DNA of 31,922 bases from a virus. Below are positions 26,101 to 31,561 of the stretch, in pieces. A program made the translations under genes and the position numbers. The notes under the pieces are model-generated. The model saw only the letters and a program-made list of their open reading frames with translations, ran no database searches and was not told the DNA's origin. Location: IMG/VR virus record IMGVR_UViG_3300020175_000022, positions 1 through 31,922 of that record; one strand, 5' to 3'. Position 1 is the first letter of the stretch; every line of letters begins with the position of its first letter.

Positions 26101-29100
26101 ACGAAGTCTTTAAAGATATGATGGACGATCTTAAAGAATCGTACTTAGAATTTAAACAAAAAACTAACAATGATGAGCTTTTTGAAGGTAAAAATTTAAC
26201 TACCGCTCAAAAAGAACAACTTAAAAAATGGAACAAAAGTAGTGGCGTTAGTTTTTCTAACTATATAAACAATGTAGTAGATTATAATTTTAGCTATGTT
26301 GAAGGTATATTAGGAGTGCCTCATGGAGCCTCTAATTTGAAGGCTGACGGGGCAAAGCTAGCTGGCGAAAAAACTATATCAAATTATTATAATCATTTAG
26401 TAGACATCGGCACATCTAACCCTCAGGAAGTGTTTTTAAGAACACTAAGAGGCTGGTCTGTTAGCGGATTAGGAAGAAGTATATTTGGTAATAATAAAGG
26501 TCTGCAAGAGTTTATAACAAAAAATGAAGTTTTAAAAAATGCATTTGCAGGGTATACTTTAGAAAAAACTAAAACAGGTACTGGATTGACTATAAAAGCG
26601 GCTTCGGGTAAAAAAGCTGTTAACCCTGTGCTTATTCAAGAGGTTAAAGACGATTTAAGTAAAACTGTAGATTCTGGCACCAATGAAGTAAATCTTGATG
26701 GTAGAAAAAAATTATCGGATCAATCCGCTGAAGACTTAAAAAGATTTAGTGAGTTTTTAAAAAACGGTAATGCTGGTAGTAATTTAGGAAAAGCTGTAAT
26801 TTTAAATACTATAAATTCTAACATGCGTAGTATTTTGAAAACAGTTTCCGAGGTAAAAGGAATTATGGCTGTTGATGGTTTACCTGCTTTTAACGAAGAA
26901 GGGAAGTCTAACTACACTCTAGAACATGGAACTCCTGTTAAGCAATTACGAAACTCAATTGCTAATTTTATTAGCGACAAGGACCTTTCTTATGAAAATT
27001 CTGTAGGCAAAATAGTAGAGACTAGTTACACTTATGTGGTTCCTACGGAGGTTTCAAAAGCTATAGACGCTAACTATAGGGACGTTTTTCCCGGGCAAGA
27101 TTGGGTTGACATGAAAGAACCTTTCAAAGCTAGGTTTAACTCTAAAGCGACTCAGGATCTATTAAAAGAAAAAGGGTATAATCAAACGTTCGATGACATA
27201 ACTCAATTAAACAGCAAAACAGTTAATGTTCCCAAGCAGACTAAATTTTCTTCAGGATTTAAAAAATCTGTAACAACACAATCTGCAATTGATATTGCTA
27301 CTAGTTTAGATTATAATAAAAATCCTAAAGGAATTAGTGTTTGGGATTTTGATGATACCTTAGCTACAACTAAAAGCAACGTATTATACACTATGCCTGA
27401 TGGCACTAAAGGAAAAATTAACGCTACTGAATTTGCTTTAAGAAGCGAAGAACTATCAAAAGAGGGCGCTGAATTTGATTTTAGTGAATTTAGTAAAGTG
27501 ATGAAAGGTGCTGAGGGCCCTATGTTTAATAAAGCAATGGCTAGAAATGAGAAGTTTGGTAATAGAAATGTATTTATATTAACAGCTAGGCCAGCCGATT
27601 CAAAATATGCTATACATGAGTTTTTGAAAGGTATTGGCCTTGATATTAAACTTGAAAACATTGTAGGACTCGGAGATGGCACTGCTAAAGCAAAAGCTGA
27701 TTGGATGATCGGTAAAGTAACCGAAGGGTATAATGACTTTTATTTCGCGGATGATGCTATTAAAAATGTCGATGCAGTTAAAGATGTCTTTGATAATTTT
27801 GATGTAAAAGGAAAAGTTCAACAAGCTAAGGTTAAATTCAGTACAACATTGAGTACTAAGTTTAACCAAATGATAGAAAGAAAAACTGGACTTCCTGCTT
27901 CTGATAAAATTGAAAAAATGGCAGGCAGACAAATGGGTAAAGGTAAAGGAAGGTTTAAAGTATTTATAAGTCCTTCAGCTGAAGATTTCAGAGGTTTAAC
28001 CCAGTATGTTTTTGCAGGCAAAGGTGAACAAGGAGAAGCTGATCAAAAGTTTTTTGAAGAGGCTTTAATGGATCCCTATTTTAAAGGGGTTTCTGCTATA
28101 GAGGCTGCCAATGTTGAAATGAAAACAGAGTTAAAAGCTTTATATAAAAAGTTTAAAGGTATAAAAAAGAAATTAAAAAAGAATACAGAAAACAAAAACT
28201 TTACTAACGATCAAGCTGTTAGGGTTTACCTTTGGACTAAAGCTGGTTACAAAATACCCGGCATTTCTAAGCAGGAACAAAAAACATTAAACGAGACGGT
28301 AAAGGCCGATGAAGAGCTTCTAAGGTTTGCTGAATCATTATTAATATCTACTAAAAAAGAAAAGTGGGGAAAACCTAATCAGTATTGGGATACTCAAACT
28401 TTATTAAACGATATACAAACTTTAACGGAAAAAATTAACAGAAAAGAGTACATAAAAGAATTTATACAAAACGCAGAGTTAATATTTAGCGAACAAAACC
28501 TAAACAAAATAGAAGCAAGCTTTGGAGCATCTACAAGAAATGCTATAGAAGATTCTTTATACGCTATGAGAACAGGTAGTAATAGAACTGTTGGTCAAAA
28601 CCAAATAGATAATAAGTGGATGAATTGGCTTAACAACTCTATAGGTTCTATAATGTTTTTTAACAGAAAATCAGCATTACTGCAGACGCTTTCTACCATG
28701 AATTTTATTAATTGGCATGACAATAATCCAGCTAAAGCAGCACTAGCGTTTGCCAATCAACCTCAGTTTTGGAAAGACTTTGTGTTTTTATTTAATTCTC
28801 CTAAATTAAAAGAAAGAAGAGGTGGTTTAAAATCTGACATACAAGAAGCTGAAATTGCAAACGCAGCTAGAGGTTCTAAAAATAAGGCTTCTGCAACATT
28901 AGCTTATTTATTAAAAATTGGTTTTACGCCAACGCAGATAGCTGATAGTTTTGCAATTGCCGCTGGAGGTGCAACGTTTTATAGGAATAGAATAAATACT
29001 TATTTAAAAGAAGTAAATGCTGATGGTGAAAAAATTTACACTAAAAAGCAAGCAGAAGAAAAAGCATTTTTAGATTTTTCAAAAACGTCAGATATTTCTC

Positions 29101-29942
29101 AGCAATCAGGTGATCCAGCATTAGTCTCCCAACAGCAAAGAAGCATTGCGGGGCGTCTTATATTAGCTTTTCAAAATTACCCCATGCAGTCAGCTAGAAT
29201 TCAAAAAAAATCTGCTCAAGATCTTTTGAATAGAAGAGGTGATCCTAAAGAGCATTTAAGCAAAATACTATACTATGGAGCTATACAGTCATTATTGTTT
29301 AATACTCTTAGTAATGGTTTATTTACTCTATTCCCTGGTTTTGACAACGAAGACGACGAAGAAAAAATAAAAAAGGACAGCGAAAAAAGAATAAATAAAG
29401 CGATGAAAGGTATGTTAGACTCTGCAATACGAGGTACTGGTATATACGGAGCTGTTGGAACTAATATTAAAAACACATACAAAATGTATGTAAAGCAAGA
29501 AGAAAGAGGGTCTTTTAAAGCTGATCATGCTTACACTTTATTAGAGGCTTTAAATTTATCTCCGCAGATAGGGTCTAAGGCTGCTGATTTTTACTCAGCA
29601 ATACAAACAAGAAGATTTAATAAAAAAGTTATAGAAAAACACCCGTGGAGTATAACTATAGATGGCAAATTTAATCCATCACCTAATTACGACATAGCAG
29701 GTAGTTTAGCTTCTTCGTTTTTTAACTTACCTTTAGATAGGATGTTGGTTGAAGCTAAAGGGGTTGCCGAAATGTTAGACAAAAGAAACACTCAAATGCA
29801 AAGATTGTTTTTAGCTTTAGGTTTTAGAGCATGGGATGTCAACGCTCCTAACGAAGAGTTTAAATTAATTAAAGAAAAACGTAAATCAGGAGGCCTAAAG
29901 ATTAAAAAAATAAAAGTTAAACAAACAATAAAAGTTAAATAA
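20187..29942 (+). CDS. Giant polyvalent internal virion protein with zincin motif and HAD phosphatase module
   Basis: A 3251-residue protein, about 30% of the window, uninterrupted. The acidic N-terminus is followed by a hydrophobic region near 717-745. A zinc-metalloprotease motif HEMTH occurs at 1292-1296. A Lys/Ala linker near 1495-1521 follows. A complete HAD module has WDFDDT (D2387, D2389), LTARPAD (T2466) and FADDAIKNVD (D2522, D2523). A domain with FISPSAEDFRGL comes next. The C-terminal third holds IGFTPTQIADSFAIAAGG, FQNYPMQSARIQ and a hydrophobic stretch near 3027-3053 before an acidic/basic end. KFS tripeptides at 1934, 2353 and 2550 flank the HAD module. Position after the tail genes, size and mixed enzymes fit an ejected core protein (T7 gp16 role). 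Similar modules occur in marine phages as I recall; no substrate can be named. Confidence 0.8.
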   Translation: MTLEEYINSLIDQGFSEEEIDEKVRQYRENGNVVPEAEENIESEETNFTDSSAAGAGVLRVNEPAPFTEAQQALMSEELTFPEETIEIDTELPLVNISSDSQDPDPKEEYKTPEILALEKQLDKAKEDYRSGISGSNLSDYTGKIKDIEDKIAIETKRAFSGGVDLSNPYALANIDEQKFIEIVNKEFKGAVDIQETPDGLNFAKDEITYTNPFTKEKIIINFENDSKEGRIKTANQIKQLKKTFDYDFSKNEVTSVDLDKKDVLLKESIFSRNYDNSPKQNVESLNFRLKGTGYTIEGEFRGGERQGSNELGVNDYRIYKNGELISTERSFDDARNWFKSNISDEDFKATQDNIYAAYSDLKETLNETNPSELKKVEESNDTKKSYLSSGTFIDNLSSELTKEGYGLSEDEVEEIKTVLNDNIAKGFFSKQSGAPLGMPAPSKAVSPKEMYARYTNLAGLSDDLKNKINPEVLEEIYKEGYKKYAKGVSDSNIQTIWEGIVDASGQKNLIAAGTILESMEEADVENSFKDRADIISKTQNTQSNVLGSMLENLAAEAKGINVGYSMEASKDTGIKFTWDDSKTTDKEAAKKLFSKWQKIQKTYSQFSDEQELAIASLNSDYLKHIDKTSNPGITPKQILNLTSKTYNPGNILANDISTALYGTYLALPTAFGGKVSKEKAIEEQKMLDNRQSAYETQLTYEQALDQGRFGFFATRTGAQQSVNVAMAMGTSYLGAGLKVAPWLSRLTVSAEFGISSGAQKSRNLNILVDNKEEAEESLKTLKNLYDNKLISNLEYQNRQAGLHEVIAMGDMTDNQILLSSWGTGLIEAGVSYVAGTNVNAQKVIKDLAIKQGSKNVALGGSSVNVLSFFERNGLEKFGIASKEWGKRALGELAEEGTILIGDVALDSAILGRDFDLSELDDTLVTALITTGGMNTPSIMYNSLMTNALTKKHEETLRLPINRISDITNSLKDPDLSSIVKENLRAQLVQETKDLGFVVAGIEIDALALNGENHRRLIGLEFFKQQRLAEAGVKAGDTKEVVDQKIENYTASLKRTGKNNQADGFSQDLKQIQDSQESIKQNIDYSIVEENLGEEGEKIKNRWSQKSNKSKISKKYKAADQRGKLALILEEIRRTTVNGYVNEAKNDDNTRDRVESMTYTDGISKGKPLTKKDKEKEYFKTGANKLFMVSTAATTKTISRKRADEFAKRTNIELVKIDPTKKDDKGNILGLNQYNLNLDQQRKIEETVGDSDFNGVMIETQDGPKFLVTNESEVTQKRLESGDIFVGSVEIHEMTHASDDALFSSAQAKEYRNNLYTEASTNKNLETAHSITMQTLFGRTGKNADGTDVDSDLSGDAKYFDENGRLTNWEATSDTFKDEYTNHLQEVAFNFENTFGLESSRKKESYFTRKFKKSADVSTPKKALDYLLNRNADLRSGNFSSQVLNAINKSKKEGDSKSVTLFTQELATIKENEFDYEPGEFDALVRNLEFKIKNAKKKEAAAPKTKDKTKAKTDSKKNKKPLGDQFDEMVPKGTTKKVYAETIAGKVVEEINKGILNPLIVKIAAGYGIVNLDNIYGKNLDDFIKDVISEQFIRNIMNYDPLAANKSLGGYIIAGPYGIRNRVKEALIKGKKEAAAGSGVGLDKAKNVTSREDSASQEAEKRKYTPFTRSNIVPNFTITAITGKLTQVLASLKSKITDKRGDNSATTPLVAEIKKKIGKVVGDPEAAPKLVIQRLGKLKDGTYEKNLIKNKKAIIENMTTTFLMGKDTKKEVIGGIPMAIEKSVGGSFRVDENGNRVKVTVNIGGKNVVQDVFDPKFIPYPDWVGQEIDREKTLVRGATAGNQIVRRVSADEVSDADFVGLFIDEKGKLIRGKREALGKAIAEEIAFEIFSKEIQNENSDISKAFEANQEVLKAALADNFVNVLLKDIERGTVKFSKTYITGFNVFDNKVRNVIKYISINNINPLSITAQEDEVFKDMMDDLKESYLEFKQKTNNDELFEGKNLTTAQKEQLKKWNKSSGVSFSNYINNVVDYNFSYVEGILGVPHGASNLKADGAKLAGEKTISNYYNHLVDIGTSNPQEVFLRTLRGWSVSGLGRSIFGNNKGLQEFITKNEVLKNAFAGYTLEKTKTGTGLTIKAASGKKAVNPVLIQEVKDDLSKTVDSGTNEVNLDGRKKLSDQSAEDLKRFSEFLKNGNAGSNLGKAVILNTINSNMRSILKTVSEVKGIMAVDGLPAFNEEGKSNYTLEHGTPVKQLRNSIANFISDKDLSYENSVGKIVETSYTYVVPTEVSKAIDANYRDVFPGQDWVDMKEPFKARFNSKATQDLLKEKGYNQTFDDITQLNSKTVNVPKQTKFSSGFKKSVTTQSAIDIATSLDYNKNPKGISVWDFDDTLATTKSNVLYTMPDGTKGKINATEFALRSEELSKEGAEFDFSEFSKVMKGAEGPMFNKAMARNEKFGNRNVFILTARPADSKYAIHEFLKGIGLDIKLENIVGLGDGTAKAKADWMIGKVTEGYNDFYFADDAIKNVDAVKDVFDNFDVKGKVQQAKVKFSTTLSTKFNQMIERKTGLPASDKIEKMAGRQMGKGKGRFKVFISPSAEDFRGLTQYVFAGKGEQGEADQKFFEEALMDPYFKGVSAIEAANVEMKTELKALYKKFKGIKKKLKKNTENKNFTNDQAVRVYLWTKAGYKIPGISKQEQKTLNETVKADEELLRFAESLLISTKKEKWGKPNQYWDTQTLLNDIQTLTEKINRKEYIKEFIQNAELIFSEQNLNKIEASFGASTRNAIEDSLYAMRTGSNRTVGQNQIDNKWMNWLNNSIGSIMFFNRKSALLQTLSTMNFINWHDNNPAKAALAFANQPQFWKDFVFLFNSPKLKERRGGLKSDIQEAEIANAARGSKNKASATLAYLLKIGFTPTQIADSFAIAAGGATFYRNRINTYLKEVNADGEKIYTKKQAEEKAFLDFSKTSDISQQSGDPALVSQQQRSIAGRLILAFQNYPMQSARIQKKSAQDLLNRRGDPKEHLSKILYYGAIQSLLFNTLSNGLFTLFPGFDNEDDEEKIKKDSEKRINKAMKGMLDSAIRGTGIYGAVGTNIKNTYKMYVKQEERGSFKADHAYTLLEALNLSPQIGSKAADFYSAIQTRRFNKKVIEKHPWSITIDGKFNPSPNYDIAGSLASSFFNLPLDRMLVEAKGVAEMLDKRNTQMQRLFLALGFRAWDVNAPNEEFKLIKEKRKSGGLKIKKIKVKQTIKVK

Positions 29943-29943
29943 T

Positions 29944-30081
29944 ATGGCAAAAGACGCATGTTACCATAAAGTAAAAAAAAGATATAAAGTATTTCCTTCT
30001 GCTTACGCAAGCGGAGCCTTAGCCAAATGTCGCAAGGTTGGTTCAAAGAATTGGGGAAACAAAAGTAAAAAGAAAAAATAA
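29944..30081 (+). CDS. 45-residue basic protein with two cysteines
   Basis: Starts at the ATG at 29944, one base after the giant gene's stop, and ends with TAA at 30079-30081. The product opens MAKDACYHKVKKRYKVFPSA, continues YASGALAKCRKVGSKNWGNK and ends in a lysine-rich tail. The pattern CYHKVK..YKV.PSAYASG.L.KCRK is one I recall from very short proteins in many marine phages, including cyanophages, so the gene looks real despite its size. Two cysteines 23 residues apart with many basic residues might form a disulfide or metal-bound mini-domain that binds nucleic acid; that is inference. It sits directly before another small basic gene. Confidence 0.8.
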   Translation: MAKDACYHKVKKRYKVFPSAYASGALAKCRKVGSKNWGNKSKKKK

Positions 30082-30082
30082 T

Positions 30083-30364
30083 ATGGCAGTTCGTAAAACT
30101 AAAAAAGGCTTAGCGCTTAAACGTTGGTTTAAAGAGCAGTGGATAGATGTACGTACTGGCAAACCCTGTGGTAGAAGAGCAGGCGAAAAAAGAGGTACGC
30201 CGTATTGTAGACCTAGTAAAAGAGTATCCAGCAAGACACCTAAGACATCAGGTGAAATGTCTGCTTCTGAAAAGGCTAAAAAAATAAGAGAGAAAAAAAG
30301 ACTAGGGCAACCCGCGGGAAAACCTAAACGCGTAAAGTCTTTAAAAAGAAAGAAAAGTAAGTGA
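30083..30364 (+). CDS. Small basic phage protein (DUF5872-like)
   Basis: Starts at the ATG at 30083, one base after the previous stop; an in-frame ATG at 30038 would overlap that gene by 44 bases and is unlikely. The 93-residue product MAVRKTKKGLALKRWFKEQW continues IDVRTGKPCGRRAGEKRGTP and YCRPSKR, then a Lys/Arg/Ser tail. The W(F)K..W.D......PCGR......YP.C.P arrangement matches what I recall of DUF5872, a short basic family seen in phages, giant viruses and some bacteria, of unknown role. C-terminal composition (SLKRKKSK) suggests nucleic-acid contact. The pair of cysteines may bind metal. Confidence in the family label is moderate. Confidence 0.75.
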   Translation: MAVRKTKKGLALKRWFKEQWIDVRTGKPCGRRAGEKRGTPYCRPSKRVSSKTPKTSGEMSASEKAKKIREKKRLGQPAGKPKRVKSLKRKKSK

Positions 30365-30393
30365 TTACATATAGTATATAAAAACAAAAATAA

Positions 30394-30675
30394 ATGGCTA
30401 ACAAAATATCAGAAAATACTGAAGTTCAACTAGATTTAAAAACAATAGCAACAATTGTAGTTGGAGCGGTTTCGCTAGCTTCAGTGTACTTTGCGTTACA
30501 ATCAGATATAGAACTTGCAAAAAAATTACCAGAACCTGAAATTAAAAAATCAGAGTATGAATTAAAGGATGAATTAATTCGTAATACAGTAATTAATATA
30601 AATGAAAAAGTTAACAATAATAGTAAAAAGCTAGATAAAATAGACGAAAAACTATTTGAGATCATAAATAAATAA
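30394..30675 (+). CDS. Single-TM protein, possible holin or lysis-accessory protein
   Basis: A 93-residue protein: short polar N-terminus (MANKISENTEVQLDLK), one hydrophobic segment at about 17-35 (TIATIVVGAVSLASVYFAL), then a charged helical C-terminal part with coiled-coil spacing (ELKDELIRNTVININEKVNN, then NSKKLDKIDEKLFEIINK). It is 2 bases from the secreted thioredoxin-fold gene, which overlaps the M15 peptidase gene, so it belongs to a lysis-like group. I recall near-identical openings (SENT.VQLDLKTI) in uncultured marine phages, annotated as hypothetical. A holin with one TM is possible, but so is a membrane anchor or inhibitor. Leader is A-rich (AAACAAAAATAAATG). Confidence 0.65.
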   Translation: MANKISENTEVQLDLKTIATIVVGAVSLASVYFALQSDIELAKKLPEPEIKKSEYELKDELIRNTVININEKVNNNSKKLDKIDEKLFEIINK

Positions 30676-30677
30676 TC

Positions 30678-31001
30678 ATGAAAAACATTTTAATTTTAAT
30701 CACATTCTTATTTTCTATAAATTCATTTTCCCAGGAAGTAACGCTACTTTATGTAAACTCAACTTGGAATAAAAGTAACAGGTATAAGCATTTAAAGTCA
30801 TTAAATAACGTAAAAATTTTAGAGGCTAACTATGATGATCAACCTGTTAAGTTTAAAAATCAAATAAAATCTGTACCCGCTATAATATTGTTTGATAAAA
30901 ATAAAAAACCAAAACGTGTTTGGCAAGGAGGTTTATCAATGCAACTGCTCGTGGACCCAAAAGAAATACAGCAAGCGATCAACAATATATATAATAAATG
31001 A
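30678..31001 (+). CDS. Secreted thioredoxin-fold protein without the active-site cysteines
   Basis: A 107-residue protein with a clear signal peptide: basic start MKN, hydrophobic core ILILITFLFSINSF, and likely cleavage before or after Q19 (SFSQ). The mature part reads as a thioredoxin fold: first strand VTLLYVNSTWN, second strand NVKILEANYD, the cis-proline strand SVPAIILFDKNKKPKRVWQG, then a C-terminal helix EIQQAINNIYNK. At the usual CxxC site it has STWNKSN, so it cannot act as a dithiol oxidoreductase. It may have a binding role in the periplasm, where phage lysis proteins act. The gene overlaps the M15 peptidase by 4 bases (ATGA), suggesting a linked job. Confidence 0.7.
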   Translation: MKNILILITFLFSINSFSQEVTLLYVNSTWNKSNRYKHLKSLNNVKILEANYDDQPVKFKNQIKSVPAIILFDKNKKPKRVWQGGLSMQLLVDPKEIQQAINNIYNK

Positions 31002-31453
31002 TAAGCAAACATATTTCAGAAAAAGAAGGTGTATACAGCGCGACAGCTCTGAGACTGGGCTTAAATAACAACCCTGGAGACTACGAATATTCAAATATGG
31101 TTCTTACTGCTAATGAAATATTTGAACCTCTTAGAAAGCACGTAAACAAACCCATAAAAATAAATTCATTTTTTAGAAGCGTTGAATTAAACAAGGCTAT
31201 AGGTGGAAGTTCTAGATCGCAGCATTGTGAAGGAAGAGCAATTGATATTGATGATACTTTTGGGCACACTACTAACGCTGAAATGTATAATTGGATTAAA
31301 GAAAATTTAAACTTTGATCAAATGATATGGGAGTTTGGTAACGATGAAAACCCTGCTTGGGTGCATGTTAGTTATGTTTCTGAAGATCAAAACCGTAATA
31401 GATGCTTAAAAGCTTACAAAGAAAATGGTAAAACAAAATATAAAGTAATATGA
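30998..31453 (+). CDS. M15-family peptidoglycan peptidase, probable endolysin
   Basis: A 151-residue single-domain enzyme predicted to cut peptide cross-links or D-Ala-containing stems of peptidoglycan at lysis. The zinc-site pattern SRSQHCEGRAIDID gives H76 and D83 as two ligands (the S.H..G.A.D signature of M15_3-type peptidases), and AWVHVSYVS gives the third ligand H123, preceded by MIWEFG. KINSFFRSVELNKAIGG just before the site also fits this family. There is no signal peptide or wall-binding domain, so export would need a holin; TM and secreted proteins lie immediately upstream. ATG overlaps the previous stop by 4 bases. Size is normal for a small phage endolysin. Confidence 0.85.
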   Translation: MISKHISEKEGVYSATALRLGLNNNPGDYEYSNMVLTANEIFEPLRKHVNKPIKINSFFRSVELNKAIGGSSRSQHCEGRAIDIDDTFGHTTNAEMYNWIKENLNFDQMIWEFGNDENPAWVHVSYVSEDQNRNRCLKAYKENGKTKYKVI

Positions 31454-31527
31454 AAAAAATTATAGATAAACTACAATCAGCCTGGAATAAGTTATTATAT
31501 AAACTTATGTTTAAGAGGTATAAATAA
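31450..31527 (+). CDS. 25-residue basic amphipathic peptide gene
   Basis: Starts at ATG 31450, overlapping the endolysin stop by 4 bases (ATGA), and ends TAA at 31525-31527 just before the terminator hairpin. Product: MKKIIDKLQSAWNKLLYKLM then FKRYK. Hydrophobic residues (I, L, W, L, L, L, F) alternate with lysines as in a membrane-surface helix. ATGA coupling and the position at the end of the lysis-like group support a real gene, but at this length chance is possible. It may help membrane disruption at lysis; inference only. Confidence 0.5.
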   Translation: MKKIIDKLQSAWNKLLYKLMFKRYK

Positions 31528-31530
31528 AAA

Positions 31531-31550
31531 GGAGCTACGAAAGTAGCCCC
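31531..31550. terminator. Bidirectional hairpin terminator between convergent genes
   Basis: GGAGCTAC (31531-31538) pairs with GTAGCCCC (31543-31550) with one A-C mismatch, closed by a GAAA tetraloop on the + strand. Rightward the stem is followed by TTTAATTATTTTT. Leftward it is followed by CTTTTTATTTA-type sequence after the reductase stop at 31562. It thus can end both the late rightward transcript and the leftward nrdA transcript. Confidence 0.85.
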
Positions 31551-31561
31551 TTTAATTATTT

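Noticed and set aside
20187-29942. Phage RNA polymerase domain in the giant protein, as in crAss-like virion cargo proteins
   Set aside because: No DxDGD-type catalytic motif or other polymerase signature was seen; only the zincin and HAD motifs are supported.
30038-30364. Longer version of the DUF5872-like protein starting at 30038
   Set aside because: It would overlap the 45-residue gene by 44 bases. The ATG at 30083, one base after that gene's stop, fits the packing of the region.
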